Below are positions 33,889-42,973 of a stretch of 64,000 nt of DNA, in pieces. Numbering within the stretch: the first letter of the stretch is position 1; each line of letters begins with the position of its first letter. Origin of the DNA: Bin87 sp965219925 (GTDB taxonomy: Bacteria; Chloroflexota; Dehalococcoidia; Lucifugimonadales; UBA3495). The translations under genes and the position numbers were made by a program. The notes below the pieces were generated by a model. That model searched no databases. It was not told the DNA's origin and worked only from the letters and a program-made list of their open reading frames with translations. The stretch is taken from NCBI GenBank assembly GCA_965219925.1, contig OZ244795.1:124001-188000 (forward strand), in the 5' to 3' direction.

Positions 33889-34587
33889 TCAGTCGGCCGG
33901 CAAGTATTTGACGTTGGCCGCCTCTGCCCGCACGGTGTCTCTGGGGTCGATTAGATTGCCGGCTACGACGGCGATAGTCTCGATACCGAACACGGTTGCC
34001 AGCGCGTCAGCCGAATCTCGCGCTCGTTGTATGTCGTGGGCGTCGATGGTCACCGACGCTTCCACCGCCACCAGAACCGGGGCGTGGTTGTCGGATATCT
34101 GCGCACGCATGATGAAGTCGGTACGCTCAACCCTGACGTATTGCTCCTGATTGATGCGACCTTCACGGTAGGCGTCATAGAGCTGGTCGGCGAACTCGTT
34201 GATTGGTTCCAGCAACTGGCTTTGCATAATGCGGGGTCGTATTAGATCCAGCCTCTGGCTGACGATAGACCTGAGATTCCGGTGCAGTCGGTTCTCTAGA
34301 TCGCTGCCTTTCAGGTAGCTCACATCGATCTTCAGCTGGGCAACGTCGGTCTTCAGTACCGCCACGTCGGTCTTCAGCACCGCCACGTCGGCTTTCAGCT
34401 CTGCCACGTCGGCTTTCAGCTCTGCGATGTCTTTCTCGATGCGATCCAGACGGGCCGGGATACCGAGAAACTCGTTGGTCAGCAGGGCACGCAACAACAG
34501 CCGCTGGGCGTCCGGGTTGGCTTGCAACTCGGCAATGATGCGAGCGACTAACGATTCTGGGTCGATGTGCGGTTCAGTGGACACCAC
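33889..34587 (-). CDS. Coiled-coil protein with tandem heptad repeats
   Basis: This is a 232-aa protein starting at GTG. After an N-terminal helix, residues about 45-95 are a perfect heptad coiled coil (AELKADV, AELKADV, AVLKTDV, AVLKTDV, AQLKIDV) encoded by near-identical 21-bp units. A globular C-terminal domain follows (ERTDFIMRAQISDNHAPVL, then VAVEASVTIDAHDIQRARDSADALATVFG). That part resembles a PD-(D/E)XK-like fold seen in related bacterial proteins, but with no clear catalytic set. The function is unknown. It is convergent with the Fe-ADH-like gene. Confidence 0.75.
   Translation of the reverse strand: MVSTEPHIDPESLVARIIAELQANPDAQRLLLRALLTNEFLGIPARLDRIEKDIAELKADVAELKADVAVLKTDVAVLKTDVAQLKIDVSYLKGSDLENRLHRNLRSIVSQRLDLIRPRIMQSQLLEPINEFADQLYDAYREGRINQEQYVRVERTDFIMRAQISDNHAPVLVAVEASVTIDAHDIQRARDSADALATVFGIETIAVVAGNLIDPRDTVRAEAANVKYLPAD
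34357..34440 (-). repeat. 21-bp tandem repeats coding for heptads
   Basis: Units of the type CCACGTCGGCTTTCAGCTCTG and CCACGTCGGTCTTCAGTACCG are repeated in frame within the coiled-coil gene, giving the repeated heptads (A/V)xLK(A/T)DV. Confidence 0.75.
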
Positions 34588-34629
34588 TAGAGTTTACCAC
34601 CTGTCAGCGTTCAACCTGCATACCGGGTG

Positions 34630-36570
34630 TCACAAATTCTCTATCGTTACCGGCTCTATTGCGTCGGTTAGATCGAAGTCGAACACGCGGGAGTAGAAGT
34701 ACAGTTCTGCTTCCAGTGCCCGCTTGATGTTTTCGGCGCGGCGGAATCCGTGCTGTTCCCCCGCAAAGGGCAGATAGGCGCAGGGTAACCCCTTCTCCCG
34801 AATGGCGTCGAACATCATCTCGGCCTGGTTGGGAGGGACGATACGGTCTTCCAGACCCTGAAGGAGGATGATTGGACAGGAGAGACCGGAGATGTTTTGT
34901 ATTGGTGAGCGCTGCCGGTAGATTTCTATTCCCTCGGGATACGGCGCCACCAGCCGGTCGAGATAGCGGGACTCGAACTTGTGAGTATCGGCGGCCAGGG
35001 TTTCCAGGTCAGACACACCGTAGTAGCTGGCTCCGGCGGCGAACACGTTGCGGAAGGTCAACGCAGCCAGGGTCGTGTAACCGCCGGCGCTGCCGCCCCG
35101 AATCGCCAGGCGGTCGCCGTCGGCCTGGCCCTGATGTACCAGATGCAACGCGGCATTGGCGCAGTCGTCCACGTCCACGACGCCCCAATTGCCGTTGAGC
35201 AGCTGACGGTACGCCCGGCCGTAACCCACGCTGCCGCCGTAATTGACGTCCACGACGGCGAATCCACGGGTTGTCCAAAACTGGATCGACATATCCAGCA
35301 CTCCCGACGCCGCGCCCGTCGGCCCGCCGTGACTCGACACCAGGAGGGGTGGTTTCTCGCCGTCGGGCGGCACAAACTCGGGATTGCGGGGCGCGTAATA
35401 CAGCGCGTAAGCCGGCCGGCCGTCATTGGATGGAAACTCGATGCTCTGCGCCGGGGATATGTAGCCCGCATCCACCGCAGTTGACGAGGACTGCCGCAGG
35501 GTGTCCCAGTAGCCGTCGCTCAGGTTTACCCTTATGACAGACAGGTGCCGGTCGGCGGCGCCGGCAATCAAGATGGCCGTCCGGCCTGATACCGCCAGGT
35601 CGCCGCGGCCGGCTTCTGTAGCCGGCACGTCCAGAGCCGTCATTGTGCCGACAGATGGGTTCAGCAAGTTCAGCGACCATACACCACGCCGGTTTACCGA
35701 GCACACCACGTTGCCGTTGCCAGCAAATCCGTAGGTGCGGGTGCCAAACATCCATTGAGGCCGGGCATATTCAGCGTCATCCGGATACAGGGCTTCGTGC
35801 TCGCCATCCCGGTAGCGGTAAAGATTCCACCAACCCGTCTGATCGGCCACGTAGTGCAGCACGCCGTCGGGCGACCATTCCGGCTGGAACACCGAGATGC
35901 TATCCCCGCCAGCCACCAGCGTCGATTCGCCCAACGACCCGTCGGCCAGCACTGCCGCCGTCCACAGATGCGTGCCATCCCAGGGCATGTTGGGATGATC
36001 CCAGGACAGCCAGGCCAGCGTACTCCCGTCCGGACTCAACCGGGGTGTTGAGACAAAATCCCAGCCCGACGCCAGTACCGTCTGTTCCCCATTGCTGCTA
36101 GCCGGCACGGCGGCGATGGTGTTGACGATGTTGTCGGGGTCGATGTGGTCCTCACGCACGCAGATGAGGCGGTTGCGGGCGCTGTCCAGTACGGCGTCGG
36201 CGTAGCGCAGCGGGCCATCGGGCGTGACGGCCACGGGCCCGCTGCCAGGCTCCACCCGGTAGATGCGCTGGTCATCGAAGTTCGAGAACCAGATCACGCC
36301 GCCGCTGGCCAGCCACGCTCCGCCGCCGTACTCGTGGACGCGGGTGCGCGCGTTGAAGGGCGGCGGGTTCACTTCGGTAACGTGCCCATCGGGCGTCATT
36401 CGCACGATGACGTTGCGCCCGCCTTCGGAGAGGCGCGATTCCGTCCAGAGCGCAGCATCGCCATCGATGGCAACCTGGCCCAGGCCCACCGACTCGGCGA
36501 CGATGGCATCGGCAGTAATCGGCGAGCGCCAGGAACCGTAGGGTGCGGTGGTGGGGTTGGGTGTTGTCAT
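34630..36570 (-). CDS. S9-family prolyl oligopeptidase-like peptidase
   Basis: This 646-aa enzyme has an N-terminal beta-propeller (about residues 30-380) and a C-terminal alpha/beta-hydrolase domain. The catalytic Ser is in GGSAGGYTT, Asp in QGLEDRIVPP and His in GEQHGFR, giving a complete triad. It removes dipeptides or cleaves short peptides and has no signal peptide, so it is cytoplasmic. ATG 36570 with CGGAG 8 nt upstream is preferred to the upstream in-frame ATG at 36672, which would overlap the opposite gene's promoter. Confidence 0.9.
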   Translation of the reverse strand: MTTPNPTTAPYGSWRSPITADAIVAESVGLGQVAIDGDAALWTESRLSEGGRNVIVRMTPDGHVTEVNPPPFNARTRVHEYGGGAWLASGGVIWFSNFDDQRIYRVEPGSGPVAVTPDGPLRYADAVLDSARNRLICVREDHIDPDNIVNTIAAVPASSNGEQTVLASGWDFVSTPRLSPDGSTLAWLSWDHPNMPWDGTHLWTAAVLADGSLGESTLVAGGDSISVFQPEWSPDGVLHYVADQTGWWNLYRYRDGEHEALYPDDAEYARPQWMFGTRTYGFAGNGNVVCSVNRRGVWSLNLLNPSVGTMTALDVPATEAGRGDLAVSGRTAILIAGAADRHLSVIRVNLSDGYWDTLRQSSSTAVDAGYISPAQSIEFPSNDGRPAYALYYAPRNPEFVPPDGEKPPLLVSSHGGPTGAASGVLDMSIQFWTTRGFAVVDVNYGGSVGYGRAYRQLLNGNWGVVDVDDCANAALHLVHQGQADGDRLAIRGGSAGGYTTLAALTFRNVFAAGASYYGVSDLETLAADTHKFESRYLDRLVAPYPEGIEIYRQRSPIQNISGLSCPIILLQGLEDRIVPPNQAEMMFDAIREKGLPCAYLPFAGEQHGFRRAENIKRALEAELYFYSRVFDFDLTDAIEPVTIENL

Positions 36571-36649
36571 TTTTGAAACTCCGGGAGCGTCCACATCGTT
36601 GAGCATTATTGTGGCATTGGCGGCCCGGCGTGGCAATGCTGGCCCACCG

Positions 36650-36658
36650 TGATATATT
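36650..36658 (+). promoter_or_regulatory. Extended -10 element before the broken lipoprotein gene
   Basis: TGATATATT, of extended -10 form, ends 6 nt before the ATG at 36665, giving a leaderless or near-leaderless transcript. Confidence 0.4.
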
Positions 36659-37364
36659 GCCGGCATGGTCAAGGTGCCCAGAATGCCCCGAGCGAGAATG
36701 CGGCAATGGTGTCTGGCAGTGGCGGTCGTGCTGCTAGTCGGGTGTCAGGTCGATCAAATCCAGCCCGCACATCGGCAACCTTGTCTCCCGCTTTCGTAGC
36801 CACTGCCACACCCGAGCTCACGGCGTCTGGGGCGCCGACGTTGACCACGACGCTAGAAATCACCACTGCGCCGACGGCGACGGCCACCGCCACACCGACT
36901 ACCCTACCAACCGCCACGCCGGAGCCAACTCTCACACCAACGCCACCGCCCACAGCTACTCCCGCTCCTACCGCCACACCCCCGCCGGTTCCTACTCCTA
37001 CCCGGGAACCGATGCCTATGCCCACGCCCACGCCTGAGCCAACCTTCCTGCCGGGTTCGCCGCCTTACATTGGTTGGCGAATAGGCGACGATGTGTCTCT
37101 GGAATACAGCGACGAAGCAATCGAAGCCTTCCGGATAATGGACGAATATGCAGCGTCGTTGGGACTGCCCGAAATCGACGGGCAAATCACGTTCTATCTC
37201 TACAACTATGGCGATGAGCTGGTCGAAGCCTACATCAAGGAGACGGGTTGGAGTCTGGAATAGACCAGAGACTCTTGGGAGAACGGTATTGCGGTGGCCG
37301 GCCGCAACTGGATTTTCCTGAACCCATCGGCAGAGTGGTACACGACGGCACCCCGCAAGGCTAG

Positions 37365-38876
37365 CAGCCCGTCCGAGAAACACGGCCGGCTGTTGGGGGT
37401 ATGATGGGATGAGCATTCAGCCAACGGAGCCGACTGGTGAGCAAGACCTACCTTCCCTATGATCCCGACCAGCAGTTGCTGCTGCCACAGGCGTTGCAGG
37501 AGTGGCTGCCTGATGACCACCTGGCCTATTTCATCTCCGACATCGTGGACCAGTTGGACCTCTCCGAGATCACGGCCCGCTACGAGCAGGAGCGGCGGGG
37601 CGGACCGCCCTACAATCCTCGGATGATGGTGAAGGTGCTGCTCTACGGCTACTGCAGCGGGGTGTCGTCTTCTCGGCGCATCGCCCAGCGGCTGCACGAG
37701 GACATCGCCTTTCGGGTGCTGGCGGCCAACAACACGCCGGACTTCCGCACCATCTCGGACTTTCGCAAGGATCACCTGGAGGCGTTGTCGGGGTTGTTCT
37801 TGCAGGTGCTGATGCTGTGCTGTCAGGCGGGGCTGGTGAAGCTGGGCCATGTGGTGCTGGACGGGACCAAGGTGAGGGCCAACGCATCGAAGCACCAGGC
37901 GATGAGTTATCAGCGGATGAAAGAGAAGGAAGGGCAGCTGCAGGGGGAGGTGGATGAGTTGCTGCGGCAGGCCCAGGAGGTGGATGAGGAGGAAGACCGC
38001 CGGTACGGTCGGGACCAGCGCGGAGACGAGTTGCCGGAGGAGTTGGCCTTTCGGGAGGGCCGGCTGGAGAAGATCCGGGAGGCCATGGCGGTGCTGGAGG
38101 CCGAGGCCCAGGCCGCTGCTGAACAGGCCGAGACAGAGGGCAAGGCGCATCCTGGAGTGCCCGAGGACAAGGCCCAGCGCAACTTCACCGACCCGGAGTC
38201 CCGCATCATGCCCGCTGCTGGTGGCAAGGACTTCCTGCAAGCGTACAACTGTCAGGCGGTGGTGGACCATGAGCATCAGGTGATTGTGGCAACTCGCGCC
38301 ACCAACGTGGCATCGGACAAGCAGCAGGCGGTGGTGATGATCGGGGAGGCCATTGCCAACACCGGCAAGGTGCCCAGGGAAGTATCCGCCGATGCCGGTT
38401 ACTACTCGGCCCCGGCCGTGGCCGATTTGCAGGCCTTGGGCACCGCCCGTTCGTCGCGCCGGAAAAGACCCGCCACGGCCACAAGCCGCCGCCCGCGCCG
38501 CGCGGACGCATCCCCAAGGATCTCTCGCCCAGAGACCGGATGCGCCGCAAGTTGCAGACCAAGCGGGGTCGGCAACGCTACGCGTTACGCATGGGGACGG
38601 TGGAGCCGGTCTTCGGCCAGATCAAGCAGGGCCGAGGGTTCCGGCAGTTCCTGCTGCGGGGTTTGCAGAAGGTGCAGAGCGAGTGGTCGCTGATCTGCAT
38701 CGGCCACAACCTGCTCAAGCTGTTCCGCTTTGGTGGGACGGCTCACGGCAAAGGTCGTCAACCTCACATCCCCACCGCTGGGTTTTTGCCGGGGCAACAT
38801 CCAATCAGAGGGACGGCGTGATCAGTTCCGTATCCACGTTGGCATCAGGCCCTGTCAGCATTCCTCGGACGGACTG
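37365..38876 (+). mobile_element. IS1182-family insertion sequence, about 1.5 kb
   Basis: Inverted ends CAGCCCGTCCGAGAAA (left) and CAGTCCGTCCGAGGAA (right, reverse complement) match at 14 of 16 positions. Both sides have CTAG (37361-37364 and 38877-38880), read as a 4-bp target duplication. The element carries one transposase gene on the plus strand and interrupts a metallopeptidase gene a few codons before its HELVH motif. Confidence 0.85.
37437..38821 (+). pseudogene. IS1182-family transposase with one frameshift
   Basis: The N-terminal part (GTG start, YLPYDPDQQLLLPQALQEWL, then NTPDFRTISDFRKDH and LDGTKVRANASKHQ) is open to about 38445. The frame then changes: after DLQALGT the correct continuation, PFVAPEKTRHGHKPPPAPRG then MRRKLQTKRGRQRYALR and VEPVFGQIKQGRGFRQFLLR, lies in another frame, ending at 38821. 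One base change would restore it. The DDE-type catalytic regions are otherwise present, so loss is recent. Confidence 0.82.
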
Positions 38877-39397
38877 CTAGGATGAATGTAATCGTCCACG
38901 AGCTTGTCCACGCCGGCTACCAATATGGCCAGAGCGGGCTCAGCGTGGGCGGAGCCCACAGCCGGGTTCCCGATGCCGGGCCACGCTGGCTGTCGGAAGG
39001 CAGCGCCGAGTTCCTGGCTTACCGAGCGGCGTCAGCGGACGGCGTATTGTCATATCAGGCCGAGCGCGAGTCAAAAGATCCGTGGGGGTTCGTCAGACAG
39101 GCGCAATACATTGAAAAACCACTACGCGAGTTGGAGACTTGGGACGGAGTTCCACTCGAATATCGGCCTACCCATATAGCTTAATGGCCGCCGAACTCCT
39201 GGCCTCCCACGCCGGTCAGCGTGCGCTCCTCGATTACTATCGTCTGCTGCAACCTGGAACGACCTGGCAGATGGCGTTTGAGGCGGCCTTCGGCATGACG
39301 ATCGACGATTTTTACACGCTGTTCGAGGAGCACCGCGCCGCCGGTTTCCCTGAGCTGGAAATCCCGAAATCAGCGCCGTAACGCTCCGGCGCGATGT

Positions 39398-40276
39398 TCA
39401 CGCCACGGCAGGCATCACTTCGCTGGCTATGGTTTCCATGGCGGGGAAGACTTCCGCCGGGTCGCCGGAGTAGGGCGACACCACGATACGGGAAACGCCC
39501 ACGTCGGCGAAAGCCTGAGCGTTGGCGCGCATCTCAGCGGGGTTGGTTCCCAGCGTGAAACGGCCCGGCCGTCCACCCTGTAACGGCACGCTGACCGATA
39601 CGGGAATGGTGGCCGGGTCCCGGTCGGCGCGCTCGGCCTGCTCGTGGAGGTATCGGATCCCCTGAGCCAGGTCTTCCGGGGGCATGGCGGTTGGATGCCA
39701 TCCGTCGCCGTGGCGCGCGGCCCGGCGGATGGCGGCCCGGCTGGTGCCTCCGATGAGCAGCGGAATCCCCGTGGGACGCACCGTCCGGGGAGAAAACACC
39801 ATATCAGAGAACTGGAAGAACCGACCGGAATGCTGGGGGTTGTCCTCACACCACAGCTTTTTCATTATCTCGATGGATTCGTCGGAGTACGCGCCACGCT
39901 CCGCAAACGGTACACCCATTGCCTCCAGCTCGGTGTCGATCACGCCAACTCCGACACCCAGCGCCAACCGGCCGTTGGACAGTTGATCCAATGTTGACGC
40001 CTGTTTGGCCAAGCGCATCGGGTTGTGGTAGGGCAGAACCAGGACACTGGTACCCAACGTGACGCGCTCGGTTCGGGCGGCGGCAAAGGCGAGAATCGTC
40101 ATTGGATCGTAGTAGGGCCGCTCGCCGATGCGTTCGTACACATAACTTACGTTGAAAACATGGTCACTGGCCCACACCGAATCGTAGCCCAGTTCTTCGG
40201 CGCGTACGGCGGTTTGCACCACGTCCTGCACGTTGGTCAAACCCTGGTTGTTGGATAACGAAAAACCGATGTTCAT
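39398..40276 (-). CDS. LLM-class (F420-dependent type) oxidoreductase
   Basis: This is a luciferase-like TIM-barrel oxidoreductase (292 aa) using F420 or flavin. Marks are EELGYDSVWASDHVFN near the start, AARTERVTLGTSVLVLPYHN, LSNGRLALGVGVG and PLLIGGTSRAAIRRAARHGDGW. The substrate is unknown. It is the first of three members of this superfamily in the window and lies near a phosphotriesterase and acyl-CoA ligase. It ends convergently with the broken metallopeptidase gene. Confidence 0.9.
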   Translation of the reverse strand: MNIGFSLSNNQGLTNVQDVVQTAVRAEELGYDSVWASDHVFNVSYVYERIGERPYYDPMTILAFAAARTERVTLGTSVLVLPYHNPMRLAKQASTLDQLSNGRLALGVGVGVIDTELEAMGVPFAERGAYSDESIEIMKKLWCEDNPQHSGRFFQFSDMVFSPRTVRPTGIPLLIGGTSRAAIRRAARHGDGWHPTAMPPEDLAQGIRYLHEQAERADRDPATIPVSVSVPLQGGRPGRFTLGTNPAEMRANAQAFADVGVSRIVVSPYSGDPAEVFPAMETIASEVMPAVA

Positions 40277-40373
40277 AGTTCATCTCCCGTGATGATGTTC
40301 ACCCTCACCCCCGTATCAAGTACGGGGCAGGCTCCAACCCTCTCCCATCAAGGGAGCGGGACTCCGAATTTTG

Positions 40374-40442
40374 CATCGATGGACAGGATAGACAGGATTG
40401 TGCGGAGATCAGGGAACATCCTGTTCATCCTGTGCATCGATG
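40374..40442. repeat. Hairpin-forming intergenic repeat (ATCCTGT type)
   Basis: CATCGATGGACAGGATAGAC and its near-complement TCATCCTGTGCATCGATG form a stem of about 25 bp with two mismatches. A similar sequence lies at 58805-58876. Just upstream are the CCCCGTATCAAGTACGGGG palindrome (about 40311-40329) and CCCTCTCCCATCAAGGGAG. Confidence 0.7.
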
Positions 40443-40453
40443 TTAGTAAAGAC

Positions 40454-41404
40454 CTAATCCGTAAAGAAGTTGCGGGGGTTGTTTACCATGATGGCGTCCA
40501 CGTCGGCTTGGGTAGCGCCCAACTCCAGCAGGCGGGGCAATACGTTGCGCGTGATGAACAAGTATCCGTCGGGATTGAACGCCTCCCGCTCGCGCCGCAG
40601 TTCCTCGGAGGGTTGAACCACCGGGGTGGAATGGTCGTGGGAGAGCATCAACCGGTGCGCCCAACCCGCGTCGATGAGCTGTTTGACAACCTCGGTGCGC
40701 GATTCCCACCGGGGCGTCTCCGGAGTGCGGCCGCCGGGATAACGGTCCAGACCCAGCCAAACACCCTCATCGAGCAAACCGGTCAGGTAGCCCACGTCGG
40801 TGTCGTCGTTGCTGTGGCCAATGTACACCAGGTTCAGGTCAACGCCCTCCTCTTTGAGGATGCGCACCTGCTGCTCACCCACGCGGTCGGGGGACCAGGT
40901 GTGGGTGCTGATGCGAGCCCCGGTGGCGTTGCAGGCCCGAGCAGCGGCGCGCAACACTATTTCCTCGTTTTCGGTAACGCCGCCGCGGTCGCTGGCGACC
41001 TTGATGATGCCGGCCTTGACTCCGGTGTCTTCGATGCCCTGCTCGATTTCCTTGATGAACAGAGCAGCGACACGGTCAACGGGAGCGCCCCAGAAGATGC
41101 GGGGTACGGCCAGATGGTTGCCGGTGCATCCGATGACATGGACACCCGACCGGCGGCTGACATCCTGCATCATGGCAACATCGCGCCCCAGGTCCAGGGT
41201 TGTAACGTCGATGATGGTTCGGACGCCGCCCGCGTAGGCTTCGGTAAGCGCAGCAGTGGCGGCGTCGGCGATGGCCGGCAGGTCCTGGAAACCGGGATAG
41301 GTGGCCGCAGCGCCAGCGGCTCCCAGCGTAATGTGCTCGTGGCTCAGGGTGAACCCCAGATCGGCGGAATCCACCGGCCCCAGCACCGTGTTGACTGCTG
41401 ACAT
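40454..41404 (-). CDS. Phosphotriesterase-family metal-dependent hydrolase
   Basis: This is an amidohydrolase-fold phosphotriesterase-like protein (316 aa), with members acting as lactonases, esterases or phosphotriesterases. All metal ligands are visible: HxH in LSHEHITLG, the carbamylated Lys in AGIIKVASD, His in ISTHTWSP, His in YIGHSNDD, and Asp in LMLSHDHS. ATG 41404 has GGAGGG 7 nt upstream and gives the usual start of the family; the longer frame is rejected. The natural substrate is unknown. Confidence 0.9.
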   Translation of the reverse strand: MSAVNTVLGPVDSADLGFTLSHEHITLGAAGAAATYPGFQDLPAIADAATAALTEAYAGGVRTIIDVTTLDLGRDVAMMQDVSRRSGVHVIGCTGNHLAVPRIFWGAPVDRVAALFIKEIEQGIEDTGVKAGIIKVASDRGGVTENEEIVLRAAARACNATGARISTHTWSPDRVGEQQVRILKEEGVDLNLVYIGHSNDDTDVGYLTGLLDEGVWLGLDRYPGGRTPETPRWESRTEVVKQLIDAGWAHRLMLSHDHSTPVVQPSEELRREREAFNPDGYLFITRNVLPRLLELGATQADVDAIMVNNPRNFFTD

Positions 41405-42122
41405 TTTGATCCCTCCGATGGGGCTCGCACCGTCGCGGCGGGCGAAGAGTGGCAATCTGGATAAGACAACGGCCAGATTGCCACATCGCTACGTAACAAT
41501 CAATGCGGCGGTGGAGCAGGCAGGGCCCTTTCAAAGTTGTGGAAATTAGACACCCGCTCGTCCTGAGCCTATCGAAGGACAGTCGCCGATGGTTCGACAA
41601 GCTCACCATGAGCGGAGGTCGGAGGACTTTGAAAAGGCCCTGGGAGCAGGGCGGCAGCGGAATACGCGCCTCAACCCGCCCGTTCAGCTCACGCGTACCC
41701 ACTTTGTCAAACCAAAATGGCCTACTGTCATTGCGAAGGGTGCCCACCCCCAACCTGTCATTGCGAGGAGCGTAGCGACGTGGCAATCTCGTTGAGGTTG
41801 AACACACGTCGGCAAACTACCATTGCTACGGCGACGAGATTGCCACGCTGCACTCGCAATGACAAAACCGGGAAAACCGAAAGGCCCTGGCGTATTGCCC
41901 ATCGCGATTGCCACTGAGCTGGTGTCGCCGGAAGGGCGGAGTCGTAGGAACTTGTGACAGCGTCGGCCACTGCCGCAAGGCAAGTAGCCGCGCCATTATT
42001 GATTGCGCACAGCGGTCGCCATAGATACGTCTGAGGGCGGATTGGTTATCAAGCAGTCTTTGGAGCCGACTGCTTTCAAAGCTTATTTCCACTGCCCTAC
42101 TCTGCGAACTTTGTGGACTGGC
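41405..42122. repeat. Intergenic region with dispersed repeats (copy d)
   Basis: No gene is seen in this 718-bp gap. Positions about 41550-41640 hold the CTGAGCCTATCGAAGGACAG / TTCGACAAGCTCACCATGAG module. Positions 41688-41866 hold a dispersed-repeat copy starting with the end CTCACGCGTACCCACTTTGT, then the simple (unmosaic) arms GCGACGTGGCAATCTCGTTG and GACGAGATTGCCACGCTGCA, ending CAATGACAAAACC. The remaining ~250 bp before the next gene show nothing. Confidence 0.75.
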
Positions 42123-42887
42123 CTACCTAAACATCCGCAGCGCCGCCGTCAGATAGGCCCACGCCGCGCCAACGTCGAGACGGTCATCCTCATCCCGCAG
42201 CCTCCCCTCGGCATCAATGCTGACGTTGCTCCACTTGGGCAGCAGGGGAGATAGCAGTGTGGCGATGTTTTCGGCGGAGAGGCCGCCGGCGACCACCAGG
42301 CCCAACCCGGGCGCCGCCAACGCGATGGCATCCAGATGGCGGGCAGATACGACGGCGTCCAGCGGCCGGCCAAGCCCTTCCGAGGCATCCACCAGCACAT
42401 CGGTTACGATGCCGGAATACCGGGCGCACCGCCTTGCAACCTCCGACGGCTCGTGATTTACCGACGCCATCGCCTCCCGGCCCACCTGGAGGACGATGCG
42501 ATTGGGGCTGCAGCGTCTTCGGTACTCAACCAGCGCCTCGGGGTTGGGCCAGGGCATACCACGGGTCGCGTTGATTTGAACGCCGTGGCAATTCCCGCCG
42601 CCGACTTCATTGGCGTGGGCGAGCACATTGGCCAAGTTGGCGCCGGCCCGTGGCCGGTAGTGAACCAGATTAAGGCATCGGGGGTTGTTGGAGAATATGC
42701 CGCCGATGGAATCGGGCGCCGGGCAGCGCTCCGGCGCTCCGCTCGGTCGGCCCGACAACAGCGCATTGCTGAGAAGGACGCCACACATCAGCAAGCGTGA
42801 AGGGTTCGGCGGCAAGGTGGCCAGGACGGCTGCGATTTCATCCGCCGTATTGAAGCCGGTGATTCCGATGTAGGGTGTATTTGGCAT
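42123..42887 (-). CDS. TIM-barrel protein resembling phosphoribosylanthranilate isomerase
   Basis: This 254-aa protein begins TPYIGITGFNTADEIAAVL and ends LVVAGGLSAENIATLL, then NVSIDAEGRLRD and DRLDVGAAWAYL. The end is the pattern of TrpF-like barrels (AGGL..EN followed by a D.SxG/D.E segment). Trp synthesis genes are not nearby, and the N-terminal Cys of TrpF is not evident, so it is a homologue of unknown role. It lies between repeats and an acyl-CoA ligase gene. Confidence 0.6.
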   Translation of the reverse strand: MPNTPYIGITGFNTADEIAAVLATLPPNPSRLLMCGVLLSNALLSGRPSGAPERCPAPDSIGGIFSNNPRCLNLVHYRPRAGANLANVLAHANEVGGGNCHGVQINATRGMPWPNPEALVEYRRRCSPNRIVLQVGREAMASVNHEPSEVARRCARYSGIVTDVLVDASEGLGRPLDAVVSARHLDAIALAAPGLGLVVAGGLSAENIATLLSPLLPKWSNVSIDAEGRLRDEDDRLDVGAAWAYLTAALRMFR

Positions 42888-42917
42888 ACGCTAATGTGGC
42901 AGTTGACGTGCGCCAGC

Positions 42918-42955
42918 AGCCCGCTGGATTCCGGCTTTCGCCGGAATGACGGGTA
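42918..42955. repeat. Short palindromic repeat (GTCATTCCGGCGAAAGCCGG type)
   Basis: GCTGGATTCCGGCTTTCGCC followed by GGAATGACGGG is a small hairpin repeat. The same unit occurs twice at about 47582-47645 in inverted arrangement. Confidence 0.65.
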
Positions 42956-42973
42956 AAGTATGGAATGGGCCTA

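Larger units (their letters stand above)
36665..39381 (+). pseudogene. Secreted gluzincin metallopeptidase lipoprotein gene, broken by an IS, a stop and two frameshifts
   Basis: The start at ATG 36665 encodes a lipoprotein signal (RMRQWCLAVAVVLLVGCQ). The frame must then shift (about 36730-36790) into the Thr/Pro-rich linker and the domain ending AYIKETGWSLE. A TAG at 37261 interrupts it, and the same frame continues as TRDSWENGIAVAGRNW then IFLNPSAEWYTTAPRK up to an IS at 37365. After the IS it resumes with MNVIVHELVHAGYQYG (HExxH zinc site) and PRWLSEGSAEFLAYRA (the second zinc Glu of gluzincins). A second frameshift near 39160 leads to SLMAAELLASHAGQRALLDY and the end. Removing the IS and one CTAG restores the frame exactly across the insertion point. 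Confidence 0.8.

Noticed and set aside
36669..37031. Gly/Val repeat protein on the minus strand
   Set aside because: It is the complement of the Thr/Pro-rich linker of the lipoprotein gene, not a separate gene.
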